DNA from: Spirochaetota bacterium
GTDB taxonomy: Bacteria > Spirochaetota > UBA4802 > UB4802
Direction of reading: 5' to 3'
Assembly: GCA_029907515.1 (NCBI GenBank)
Contig: JARYLT010000010.1
Span: 1 to 55,122, forward strand
DNA: 55,122 bases
Shown here: positions 1 through 9,525 of the stretch, in pieces
Layout: every line of letters starts with the position of its first letter
Numbering within the stretch: position 1 is the stretch's first letter
Notes under the pieces: model-generated
What the model was told of the DNA's origin: nothing
Seen by the model: only the letters and a program-made list of their open reading frames with translations
The model's database searches: none
Program-made: the position numbers and the translations under genes

Positions 1-87
1 TTGGTTGAGTTTTTATTATCTGGTAGGAGTACAATGCTTCTTTACAAGCATTTTTACACACTCTATGGGACATTACCTCAGGGATGA
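1..87 (+). CDS. Possible 3' end of a CDS entering from the left edge (…LVEFLLSGRSTMLLYKHFYTLYGTLPQG*)
   Basis: Frame 1 open from window base 1 to TGA at 85-87; convergent with the next gene. Too short to identify. Confidence 0.3.
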   Translation: MVEFLLSGRSTMLLYKHFYTLYGTLPQG

Positions 88-180
88 TAATATTATTATT
101 CCTGAATAATAGTAATCATTGAAGATAATTTTTTCTAAGTATATAATGATAAAAAATTTCTATCTTTTGTAATTATTGCA

Positions 181-3100
181 TTACGTTTTTTTATTAAATG
201 GCAATAATATGATAACCTCTGTTCCTACACCTTTCTTGCTTTCTATTTCTATTTCGCCATCGTAACTCTTTATGATTGAATATGAAATTGATAATCCCAA
301 CCCTGTACCCTCTTTAGGTTTTGTGGTGAAAAAAGGTTCAAATAATAAATGTTTATTTTCTTCATGAATCCCTATTCCAGTATCCTTTACAGATAACCGA
401 GCAAAAATTTTTTCTCCTCTCTGCTCGGTGGATATATCTATCTGTATGCTACCCTCACCTTTTTCTACAACCGCATCTTCTGCATTTGTAAGAATATTCA
501 TAATTACCTGAATTAATCGTGTTAAAGGCATTTTTACATATATTTTTTGTTTTGGTATATTGATATTGATAGGTATACCTTTTTTTTGAATATTTTTAGA
601 AAGTATTTTTAATGGATACGTCCGGAATATTTCATTGAGATTAATTATATCATCATTTAATGCTGCAGGTTTGGCATAATCTTTAAGTTGTTTAACAATA
701 TTACTTATACGCTGTATTTCTTCCAGTAAAGACCTGATAATATCTTTAATTTCCTGATCGTAATCCCCTTGATCAAGTTTTTGATCCAATTCAGCAATAT
801 CCAATTGCATAATTGATAAAGGATTATTAATTTCATGAGCAACCCCAGCTATTATTCTACCTATAGCAACCAATTTCTCATATCTGTCAAGAGCCTCCTT
901 CATTTTCACCTGTTCCGCAATAGAATTGATTTTTTCAAATGCAATTGCAATTAAATTAGATACACTGGTTAAAATAGTAATAATGATATTATTTATAAAT
1001 TCTACCTCTTTATTGAAAGCTACCAGAATAATCATTTTAAGATCTTTCCCAATAAAAATTGGTATAAAATTTATATTTTTAAATCTCATAACATTGCTAA
1101 ACAATAATTGATCTTCATCATTTAATTCTATAATTGGGTTGGTTATGAACATAATAGTTTTACTTTTTGTTAATTTCTGAATGATAAAAGAAGTTTTATA
1201 ACTTATTTCTGTATTAGTTACTATATGTTCATTATTGATATACTTATGACTTATATACCTATCGATGGAAAATACTAGAATTTCTAAATAATCTGGGTTT
1301 AATATACTAGTTATAAATGAATGAATTTGTAATAATAAATTATCCATGTCATCGATACGAACAACACTTGCAGTAAACTTAGTTAATGAATTTACTAAAT
1401 CAATAATCTGATGGGATTGCTGTACAATTTCATTTTCAATTTTTTTCTGATGCGTAATATCGCGGATAAATGCAAAATTTCCTAAATAATTACCTAAAAT
1501 GTCATATAGTTTTGACATTGAAACTATTACATTCTTTTCCTGATTATCTGCAGTTATTATAATAGCTTCAAAATCCCGTAACATATCCGGAGAAGAACTT
1601 GTTAGTTCATCCATATTTTGTTTATTAACTGGCTTTATATATGAGCTAAACATTTCACCTTTAACATTTTTACCAGAACGCCCTATTAAATGTAAAAAAG
1701 CGTTATTATAATCAATAATTTCGCCAAATTCATTTATAACCACAAAACCCAATTTAACAGTTTCTATTATTCTTCTGTTATAATTTCGTTCATTCTCAAT
1801 AATTTTATGGAGGCGGGTAATATCCGTAATATCTTTAACAAATCCATAATATTGTTCATCATCGCTTTCAGAGGTAGATAAGTAATTCAAACTTATTATA
1901 TAATTTTTAAATCCGTTGTTTGAGCTGCTTACCTCGGTTATTTGTGATATGTGTGACTTTTTAAGATAATTTATCTTTTTTTCAAATTCTCTTTTATATA
2001 AAGGGTCAAAGAGTTCGGCTAATGTTATTGTACCAAAGCTATCCGGGGTTATATGAAACATTTTCTGGAAGGAAGGATTACAATCTATTATTTTTTGATT
2101 TTTATCAATAACAAAAAAACCATCGATTGTATTATCAATTATACTTTGAAAATAATTTTTTTCGATAGCAATCGTGTTTTCTAATTTTTTTAGATCAGTA
2201 ATATCACTTGCAATGAAAACAAATATCGTTTCATTACTTAATGATTGTATTGGATAAATAAATACTTTAAAATAAATTTCATTATCACTTAGCGTAATCT
2301 TTATTTCTTTATTGTCTGAAGATTGATATACATCATCTTTTGAATAATTCATTAATCGTAAAATATTATTTTCTTCTTTATAATTCGCACCAAAATATTT
2401 TATAAACGTATCATTGGCATATAATATTTCTCCATTTTCATTTGCAAAACAAACTAAATTTTTTGATTTGTTTATAGCATTTTGAAATAATACCAATGTA
2501 TTTTGCTTTTCAACTATTTCCTCAAGATTCCTCATTATAGAAATTTTATAAACATTGCCATCAAAATCAACAAATGGGGAGTTTATAACATCGTAATCTT
2601 GATTATTTTTATTCAATTTTACTTCATATCGAATAGTATTACCATCCAGTACTAAACTTAATTTACAATCAGGACAATAATCATCTTCACAAGCAAAGAC
2701 TTTATAACAATATTGCCCTCTGATATCGCCAAATAACTTCTTTATTGCTTTGTTAGCAAACACTATTAAACCGTTTTTATCAGTAATGTGGATAAGATCA
2801 TCTAGAAGGTCAAAAGCAGAAAAAAAGGGGGCTGAAGAAAACTTGATATTGTCTTCGTTTTCGTGGGTAAGATCTGAATATTTTAATTGCTGTATTTGTT
2901 TATTTTTTATTTGTAATAATATACGATTCGTATTGATACGTCTGATATATAATTCAAACGTATCTGTCAATATTCTGTTTTCCTGTACTTTATTATTTAA
3001 AACTTTATAAACTTCCTCCTGTTGAAATTTGTTTAAAAGAAAAATATCGAAAATATTTCTATCTTTTTTTAAATTTTCAGTATGTAATAAAAATTTTTTA

Positions 3101-3261
3101 TTTTGTAAAAAAGATAGATTGGCATATTTTATCCTGCCAGAATTGTCACATGCAATTATTGGGGTCTCAATTACATCTAGATATTTATATTGGTTAAACA
3201 TGTTAGTAACAATTTGTATAAGTCGGATTAAACTATATCTTATTCCATGAAGATCTCTCAC
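181..3261 (-). CDS. Multi-PAS sensor histidine kinase
   Basis: ORF 1026 aa; repeated PAS-like segments, H-box GVAHEINNPLSIM, HATPase motifs DTGIGI and GTGLGLSIS. Start uncertain (GTG at 3261 or internal ATG). Confidence 0.9.
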   Translation of the reverse strand: MRDLHGIRYSLIRLIQIVTNMFNQYKYLDVIETPIIACDNSGRIKYANLSFLQNKKFLLHTENLKKDRNIFDIFLLNKFQQEEVYKVLNNKVQENRILTDTFELYIRRINTNRILLQIKNKQIQQLKYSDLTHENEDNIKFSSAPFFSAFDLLDDLIHITDKNGLIVFANKAIKKLFGDIRGQYCYKVFACEDDYCPDCKLSLVLDGNTIRYEVKLNKNNQDYDVINSPFVDFDGNVYKISIMRNLEEIVEKQNTLVLFQNAINKSKNLVCFANENGEILYANDTFIKYFGANYKEENNILRLMNYSKDDVYQSSDNKEIKITLSDNEIYFKVFIYPIQSLSNETIFVFIASDITDLKKLENTIAIEKNYFQSIIDNTIDGFFVIDKNQKIIDCNPSFQKMFHITPDSFGTITLAELFDPLYKREFEKKINYLKKSHISQITEVSSSNNGFKNYIISLNYLSTSESDDEQYYGFVKDITDITRLHKIIENERNYNRRIIETVKLGFVVINEFGEIIDYNNAFLHLIGRSGKNVKGEMFSSYIKPVNKQNMDELTSSSPDMLRDFEAIIITADNQEKNVIVSMSKLYDILGNYLGNFAFIRDITHQKKIENEIVQQSHQIIDLVNSLTKFTASVVRIDDMDNLLLQIHSFITSILNPDYLEILVFSIDRYISHKYINNEHIVTNTEISYKTSFIIQKLTKSKTIMFITNPIIELNDEDQLLFSNVMRFKNINFIPIFIGKDLKMIILVAFNKEVEFINNIIITILTSVSNLIAIAFEKINSIAEQVKMKEALDRYEKLVAIGRIIAGVAHEINNPLSIMQLDIAELDQKLDQGDYDQEIKDIIRSLLEEIQRISNIVKQLKDYAKPAALNDDIINLNEIFRTYPLKILSKNIQKKGIPININIPKQKIYVKMPLTRLIQVIMNILTNAEDAVVEKGEGSIQIDISTEQRGEKIFARLSVKDTGIGIHEENKHLLFEPFFTTKPKEGTGLGLSISYSIIKSYDGEIEIESKKGVGTEVIILLPFNKKT

Positions 3262-3518
3262 ATACTATTTATAATAAAATAATAAAAATATTTTTCTATA
3301 GTTGCTACTATGGCTAAATAATACAATAATAAAATCAAATTGTCAAGATATAACCTCATAAACACATTGTATTATACAATGACTTATTGAGATTAACACT
3401 TGACAAATTTATAATACTTTTAGAAGTTTTTTTTAAAATTGATTGGTCATGACTTTATTCAAAATTCTAATAACTTAATTTATTATTCACATAATATTTA
3501 TTATACGGAGTTAGAACA

Positions 3519-4517
3519 TTGGCAAAAGAACAAAATCCTAAAAATTCGAAGAAGAAAAAAAGTACAGCAAAGCCTAAAACCAAAAAAGAAATTACAGCCA
3601 GCAAAAGTAAATCAAGAACAAAGCAATCTGCTATACAGGAAGCACAAGCACAAGCTGCTCATACAAAAAAAGAACAGAAGAAACCCGAAAAAAATCTGAT
3701 AGAAGCTTTAATCAAGGAAGCAGATGAAAATGCACATAACGATTCACTGGAGGAAGTGGAAGTAGACCCTGATGCTTTGCGCCGTGGTGATAAGCCAATG
3801 AATATAGTGGATCATCTGGATGAATTCCGCTCCAGATTGCTCATTGTGTTGGTTACTGTGATAGTGTTAACTGTATTAGGCTTTTATTTCTCCGATTTTT
3901 TGCTGGACGCCATTAACAAACCATTCATAGAGTCAGGTTTTAAATTAAATATATTTAATCTGGTGGAAGGCTTTGTGTTGCGAATAAAGGCCTCTTTTGT
4001 GATGGGACTGCTTATTGGCTTACCTTTGCTTGTCTATCATCTATGGCAATATATAAAACCAGCCATAGACATTGATAACCGAAAATTTGCAGTATATTCA
4101 ATTATTGCAGCTGTTATATTGTTTTACGCTGGCCTTGGAGCTACCTATTTTTATTTATTACCGCTATCAATTAAAGTGCTCCTTAGCTTCACCCCTCCTG
4201 ACATGGAAAATATGATCAATGCTTCAAAATATTTTAATTTTGCAATTTTATTTGCTGTAGCTATTGGCATCACATTTGAAATGCCCATTATAATCATGAT
4301 ACTAACTCGCATTGGTATAGTTTCACCATCATTTTTAATCAGCAAAAGAAAATATGCGATAGTCCTGATATGGATTTTTGCTGCTGTCATAACCCCTACA
4401 ACTGATCCACTAACTTTAACGCTCGTAGCGGTACCTTTAATGCTTTTATATGAGCTATCGATAGTAATTTCAAAATTCATTGTTATACGAAAAAAGAGAA
4501 AAGAACTTACACAATAA
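3519..4517 (+). CDS. tatC: Sec-independent protein translocase TatC with long charged N-terminal extension
   Basis: MNIVDHLDEFRSRLLIVL… and multiple TM segments typical of TatC; TTG start preceded by ACGGAG. Confidence 0.9.
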   Translation: MAKEQNPKNSKKKKSTAKPKTKKEITASKSKSRTKQSAIQEAQAQAAHTKKEQKKPEKNLIEALIKEADENAHNDSLEEVEVDPDALRRGDKPMNIVDHLDEFRSRLLIVLVTVIVLTVLGFYFSDFLLDAINKPFIESGFKLNIFNLVEGFVLRIKASFVMGLLIGLPLLVYHLWQYIKPAIDIDNRKFAVYSIIAAVILFYAGLGATYFYLLPLSIKVLLSFTPPDMENMINASKYFNFAILFAVAIGITFEMPIIIMILTRIGIVSPSFLISKRKYAIVLIWIFAAVITPTTDPLTLTLVAVPLMLLYELSIVISKFIVIRKKRKELTQ

Positions 4518-4610
4518 CTATTTGACAATTTAGCTTATTTATGACGCTATGTTTTCGTTGATGCATGTTTCATGGTATATTTTTTATAAAACATAATAGA
4601 GAGGTGAATT

Positions 4611-5795
4611 ATGGCAATAAAATATCTGGATCAGATCAACGTCAGCAATAAAAAGGTTTTAATACGTGCAGATTTCAATGTGCCGTACGATAAAAACATG
4701 AATATAACTGACGATACCAGAATCACTTCTACATTGCCAACTATTGAATATTGTTTAAAACAGAATGCAACTGTAATTTTAGTATCCCACTTAGGAAGGC
4801 CAAAAGGAAAGCCAGTACCTGAAATGTCATTAAAACCTGTTGCCAAACGGCTTTCAGAGTTGTTAAAAAAAGATGTAGTATTTATTGATAAACCTATTAC
4901 GCAGGGAATTCAGGATGAAATTAATAAATTAAAACCCGGTGATGTGGCGCTTCTGGAAAATATACGGTTTTACCCGGAAGAAGAAAAAAATGATGAAAAT
5001 TTTGGCAAATTATTAGGTGCATTGGCAGACGTGTATGTTAATGATGCATTTGCAACAGCTCACCGTGGACATGCTTCAAATGAAGCTATAACACGCTATG
5101 TCAAAGAATGTGTTGCAGGCTTTTTAATGAAAGATGAACTTGAATATTTTAAAAAGGCTCTGGTTCAGCCACAAAAACCTGTAACAGCAATCATTGGCGG
5201 TGTAAAAATTTCCACAAAAATTGAAGTACTGAAAAATATAATTCCCAAAGTTGACAATCTTCTTATTGGCGGGGGTATGTCATATACATTTTTAAAGGCA
5301 TTGGGATATAATATTGGTAAATCTGTTGTTGAAGAAGACCAGCTTAATACAGCAAAGGAAATTATTGAACTGGCCAAAAAGCACAATGTCAACTTACTTT
5401 TACCAGAAGACATTGTTGTGTCTAACAAGTTTGACAGTCCAGAAGGTAAAGAAGTTGTTCCAATTACCAGTATCCCAGATAACAAAGAGGGCGTTGACAT
5501 TGGCCCTGCCACCCGTAAAAAGTTTGCTGAAATTATAAAACAATCAAAAACAGTTATATGGAATGGGCCATTAGGTGCTTTTGAAACAAAAGAATTTGCT
5601 GAGGGCACCGGGGAAATTGCTAAAATAGTTGCCGAGTCAGGTTGTACAAGCGTTATCGGGGGCGGTGATACTGGTGCAGCAATTAATTCTTCAGGTTATG
5701 CTGACAAAATGACCTACATCTCCACAGCAGGTGGTGCATTCCTGGAACTTATGGAAGGGAAAATACTGCCAGCAGTTAAAGCTCTGGACAAATAA
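4611..5795 (+). CDS. pgk: Phosphoglycerate kinase
   Basis: KVLIRADFNVP, VSHLGRPKG, LLENIRFYPEEEKND, GGGDTGAA motifs; 394 aa. Confidence 0.97.
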   Translation: MAIKYLDQINVSNKKVLIRADFNVPYDKNMNITDDTRITSTLPTIEYCLKQNATVILVSHLGRPKGKPVPEMSLKPVAKRLSELLKKDVVFIDKPITQGIQDEINKLKPGDVALLENIRFYPEEEKNDENFGKLLGALADVYVNDAFATAHRGHASNEAITRYVKECVAGFLMKDELEYFKKALVQPQKPVTAIIGGVKISTKIEVLKNIIPKVDNLLIGGGMSYTFLKALGYNIGKSVVEEDQLNTAKEIIELAKKHNVNLLLPEDIVVSNKFDSPEGKEVVPITSIPDNKEGVDIGPATRKKFAEIIKQSKTVIWNGPLGAFETKEFAEGTGEIAKIVAESGCTSVIGGGDTGAAINSSGYADKMTYISTAGGAFLELMEGKILPAVKALDK

Positions 5796-5797
5796 AC

Positions 5798-5809
5798 AGT
5801 AACTATCGC
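5798..5809 (+). repeat. Dispersed motif AGTAACTATCGC (exact), followed by ACATAA
   Basis: Exact 12-mer immediately after pgk stop. Confidence 0.8.
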
Positions 5810-5819
5810 ACATAAAAAT

Positions 5820-5852
5820 AAAAAAGCGGGTTTTATGATAACCCGCTTTTTT
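5820..5852. terminator. Bidirectional intrinsic terminator between convergent pgk and response regulator
   Basis: AAAAAAGCGGGTT-TTATGAT-AACCCGCTTTTTT. Confidence 0.9.
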
Positions 5853-5890
5853 AATACCATAGCAATAAAAATTTTTGCACAATTTGTTAT

Positions 5891-5902
5891 GCGATAGTTA
5901 CT
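5891..5902 (-). repeat. Dispersed motif AGTAACTATCGC (exact, inverted), followed by ATAA
   Basis: GCGATAGTTACT on + strand; overlaps the stop of the response regulator. Confidence 0.8.
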
Positions 5903-6275
5903 ACATAGTAAGTGCTTTCTTGATTGTTGCCACCAGATTATCTGGATTGACCGGTTTCTGGAAAACACCATTAAAACCCAACTTATCGATTTCAATATTA
6001 GTTGCAGTTGCTGTACCAATGCTGCTTAAAAGATAGATTGGTATTGAAGGGTTGCTCTTCTTAATTTCCTGGGCAACTTTTGTACCTGCGTCTATTCTTT
6101 CCATCATCATATCACATAAAATGAGATCTGGTTTGCTGCTTGCAACAGCGTCAATACCTTCTTTTCCACTCATTGCAGTAACTACATCAAATCCATTTGC
6201 TGAAAGAATAGCTTTGATAGAATCTAAAATATCCGGATCATCATCAATTACTAAGATAATTTTCTTATTTGCCAT
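5901..6275 (-). CDS. Stand-alone response regulator receiver protein
   Basis: VIDDDPDILDSI, DLILCDMMM, FQKPVNPDNL; AGGAG SD upstream of ATG at 6275. Confidence 0.9.
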   Translation of the reverse strand: MANKKIILVIDDDPDILDSIKAILSANGFDVVTAMSGKEGIDAVASSKPDLILCDMMMERIDAGTKVAQEIKKSNPSIPIYLLSSIGTATATNIEIDKLGFNGVFQKPVNPDNLVATIKKALTM

Positions 6276-6302
6276 ACTTATCACTCCTGGTTAGTAGTAA
6301 AA

Positions 6303-6785
6303 TTAAATACCTTTACCCGCTATACAGCGAGAAAAGTGGTTTTCAATGAATTCTGTTAAAAATGTATATGCATCATCTAAATTACACTTTGCCTTACTGG
6401 TCATAGGCAACCCCATTTCCCACTCATACCCACGAATAGCCAGGATATAGCTTTCTGGTTTTTTATTATAAAGATCCTGGCAAAGTGCAAGTATAGATTC
6501 AGCCGACAGTTCATGTGTTGTGAACGTAATTGTATGTGCCGGCTGAATCTTTGTAAGTTCATACGGTTTATCAATGTTAAGTGCTGCATCAGCAAAGATA
6601 ACAAGATCATATTCTGAAATGGTCAAAGCATCTTCAATGTTGAGCTGATAATTATAATCCACATCAACATACTTGCTTAAATATTCATCATTTTCAATCC
6701 TTAATGCCAGCTCAACACCCAGACCATCATCCTGTCTTCCAGGATTGCCATATCCATACACTAAACACTTAACATTATTCAGCAT
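6303..6785 (-). CDS. hoxW: [NiFe]-hydrogenase maturation protease (HoxW/HyaD family)
   Basis: YGYGNPGRQDDGLGVELA N-terminus; adjacent to the hydrogenase large subunit. Confidence 0.85.
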   Translation of the reverse strand: MLNNVKCLVYGYGNPGRQDDGLGVELALRIENDEYLSKYVDVDYNYQLNIEDALTISEYDLVIFADAALNIDKPYELTKIQPAHTITFTTHELSAESILALCQDLYNKKPESYILAIRGYEWEMGLPMTSKAKCNLDDAYTFLTEFIENHFSRCIAGKGI

Positions 6786-6787
6786 GC

Positions 6788-8236
6788 TTACTTCCTTTTC
6801 TGATCTACTACATTGCCTTCAGCATCAACTAATGTAACTTCCAGAGGCATCTTCCCAATAGCATGTGTTGCACAGCTTAAACATGGGTCATATGCACGTA
6901 TTGCTACTTCAACCGCATTAAGCATGCCTTCAGTAATTTCCTTTTTGCCACTGATCTGATTAACTGCTACCCAGTTAACTGCTCTGTTCATTGGCTCATT
7001 ATTATTGGTAGTGGAAACAATAAGGTTAGCCATTTCAATCTGGTCATTATCATTTATACGATAGTGATGGAATAAAGTACCTCGTGGTGCTTCAATTAAT
7101 CCAACACCTTCTTTAACCTTTGTACCCTTGGCAACAAGCTTATCACCCTGCAGATCAGAGTCATTTAAAAGTTGTTCAATCATTTCTGCTGAGTGCAATA
7201 ACTCAATGAGTCGTGCCCAGTGCATATGCATTGACATATTATTGGGTTTGCCTTTTGTATATGCTTTAAATTCTTCAAATTCTTTCTGTGCCAGTGGTGT
7301 TGGAATAAAATCAGCAGTATTGAGTCGTGCTAACGGTCCTACGCGATACCATCCATCTTTTTTGCCCAATGACTTGAGATATGGAAATTTCATATAACTC
7401 CATGATCTGACTTCTTCACCTATATACCTGAGATAGTCCTGATAATCAACATCATTTAAGATCTTCTTGCCATCAGCATCAACTGCTCTCAAAACTCCAT
7501 GGTAAAGATCCAGCGCACCGTCTTTTCGTACAAGGCTTAAGTGATTTGATGGGAATGTTGCAAAATTATCAATAAAATCCTTATTCTTCTTGTGGTAGTC
7601 TTTGAAAAAGTTTAATGCAGCCTGTGACCATTCTATCATCTTTTTAATGTTCATTGGATCAGCTCCTTTGAGGAACTCATCTCTTTCCTGAACACTTAAG
7701 TTTTTGTTAATACCACCAGGAATTGCTCCCGTACCATGTATCTTTTTACCTGCTGTTGCTCTGATTATCTCCTGGCCAAACTTACGCATCATAACACCCT
7801 GTACTGCTAAATCAGGGAATTTCATGGCAACACCAATAACATTGCGTATTGCAGGATCTGCATCAACTCCAAACAACAAATCAGGTGATACTAAATGGAA
7901 AAAATGCAATGCATGTGACTGGAACATCTGTCCATAATGCATGAGTCTACGCATTTTTTCTGCAGTGGGGGTTAATCCATCCGGGCCAACACCAACAATA
8001 ACATCCATCGCTTTAGCTGCTGCTAAATGATGGCTAACAGGGCAAATTCCACAAAGGCGCTGCACCAGAACCGGTGCTTCCCAGTATGGTCTGCCCTGAA
8101 CAAATCGTTCAAATCCTCTAAACTCAACAATGTGAAAACGTGAATCAAGTACATTGTTTTGAGGATCAAGCTGAATGGTCACTTTACCATGACCTTCAAC
8201 CCTTGTTACAGGTTCTATCGTTATTTTTCTAGCCAT
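6788..8236 (-). CDS. hoxH: NAD-reducing [NiFe]-hydrogenase large subunit HoxH
   Basis: ITIEPVTRVEGHGK, RLCGICPVSHH, C-terminal DPCLSCATH followed by a cleavable extension. Confidence 0.95.
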   Translation of the reverse strand: MARKITIEPVTRVEGHGKVTIQLDPQNNVLDSRFHIVEFRGFERFVQGRPYWEAPVLVQRLCGICPVSHHLAAAKAMDVIVGVGPDGLTPTAEKMRRLMHYGQMFQSHALHFFHLVSPDLLFGVDADPAIRNVIGVAMKFPDLAVQGVMMRKFGQEIIRATAGKKIHGTGAIPGGINKNLSVQERDEFLKGADPMNIKKMIEWSQAALNFFKDYHKKNKDFIDNFATFPSNHLSLVRKDGALDLYHGVLRAVDADGKKILNDVDYQDYLRYIGEEVRSWSYMKFPYLKSLGKKDGWYRVGPLARLNTADFIPTPLAQKEFEEFKAYTKGKPNNMSMHMHWARLIELLHSAEMIEQLLNDSDLQGDKLVAKGTKVKEGVGLIEAPRGTLFHHYRINDNDQIEMANLIVSTTNNNEPMNRAVNWVAVNQISGKKEITEGMLNAVEVAIRAYDPCLSCATHAIGKMPLEVTLVDAEGNVVDQKRK

Positions 8237-8260
8237 AAGCTTTCTTCTCCTAAAACAAAA

Positions 8261-8800
8261 TTAGTCAAACTTTACAACTTCGTACGGTAATTCTAACTCT
8301 TTACCGGTAAGAAGTGCTACCAGTGCTTCCCAGATTAAATCTGCACGGGGAGGACATCCCGGCAAGAAATAATCTATTTTAACTATCTCATGACAAGGAT
8401 ATACCCTGTCCAGAATCATTGGTAATTCATCATCATTGGGAATAATATTATCATCAACAGTTGGGCATTTCAAGTATGCTTCTTCCAAGCATTCTTTTAC
8501 AGGAATACCATTGCGCATAGCTGGTAATCCACCCATAATAGCGCATTCACCAACTGATATAAGTATTTTACAATTTTTGCGGAATAACTTAAGGTTTTCA
8601 ACATTTTCACTGTTACAGCATCCACCTTCTATTAATCCAATATCACACTGCTTGGTGAAGGTTTTAATATCATCAATTGGTGACTTGTTAAATTCAACCA
8701 ATTCAATTAACTTTAATATTCTATCATCAATGTCCAGAATGGACATATGGCATCCAAAACATCCTGCCAGTGAAGCAGTTGCGACAACTGGTTTACTCAT
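8261..8800 (-). CDS. hoxY: [NiFe]-hydrogenase small subunit HoxY
   Basis: GCFGCHMSILDIDD, GGCCNSEN, GECAIMGGLPAMRNG, LPGCPPRADLIWEAL; SD GGAGGAA before ATG at 8800 (ORF track start is upstream). Confidence 0.92.
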   Translation of the reverse strand: MSKPVVATASLAGCFGCHMSILDIDDRILKLIELVEFNKSPIDDIKTFTKQCDIGLIEGGCCNSENVENLKLFRKNCKILISVGECAIMGGLPAMRNGIPVKECLEEAYLKCPTVDDNIIPNDDELPMILDRVYPCHEIVKIDYFLPGCPPRADLIWEALVALLTGKELELPYEVVKFD

Positions 8801-8828
8801 TGTATTCCTCCATAGATCTTCATTAAAA

Positions 8829-9524
8829 TCAGGCTTTTTCAATTTCACTGCCAATAGGCTTGCTATCAAACTTACGCTTGCCAATTGGGATAGCAAAACC
8901 AACTTCTTTCTTCAATATAGCACCAACCGGGCACAAATCCATTGCCTTCTTGGCCATTTCATCGGTCATGGTTGCTGCTAAATCTTTATCAACCGTAACT
9001 TCAACATGGCCACCCCTGTTAACAACACCAAAGATACGTTTTCCGTCTGGAGTGGTTATACCACGAACACAGCGCAAGCACTGAACGCAACGGTTTCGTT
9101 CAATTACTATCTTTGGTATTGATGCATCCAGTGTCCGTTTGGGGAAAAGGAACGGAAACCGTGGTGCCATCATCAAATACCGGTATCCTAACGCCTGCAA
9201 CTCGCAATTACCGCTTTTTTCACATGTTGGGCACATGTGATTGCCTTCAACAAAAAGCATTTCAATTATAGCTTTGCGATAATCTTCCAGATCAGCAGTT
9301 TTGTTTTCTACCACCATACCTTCAGTTACAGGTGTTGTACAGGCAGACATATTCCTGCCACCAACTTTAACAGTACAGATACGGCAGGTACCAGCTGGTT
9401 TTAACCCTTCAAAATGGCATAATGTTGGAATATATATGCCATTATCCTTTGCTGCTTCAACAATTGTCTGGCCGGGTTTAGCCTTACATGCTTTTCCGTC
9501 TATAGTAAAATTTATAGTACTCAT
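8829..9524 (-). CDS. hoxU: Hydrogenase diaphorase subunit HoxU
   Basis: CHFEGLKPAGTCRICTVKVGG (2Fe-2S), MCPTCEKSGNCELQ, NRCVQCLRCVR. Confidence 0.93.
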   Translation of the reverse strand: MSTINFTIDGKACKAKPGQTIVEAAKDNGIYIPTLCHFEGLKPAGTCRICTVKVGGRNMSACTTPVTEGMVVENKTADLEDYRKAIIEMLFVEGNHMCPTCEKSGNCELQALGYRYLMMAPRFPFLFPKRTLDASIPKIVIERNRCVQCLRCVRGITTPDGKRIFGVVNRGGHVEVTVDKDLAATMTDEMAKKAMDLCPVGAILKKEVGFAIPIGKRKFDSKPIGSEIEKA

Positions 9525-9525
9525 A

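Noticed and set aside
3439-3699. 86-aa plus-strand ORF overlapping the tatC start
   Set aside because: Alternate frame of the lysine-rich tatC extension; low complexity, no SD.
5165-5608. 147-aa minus-strand ORF
   Set aside because: Antisense to pgk; no independent support.
8436-8981. 181-aa plus-strand ORF
   Set aside because: Antisense to hoxY/hoxU; no recognizable domain.
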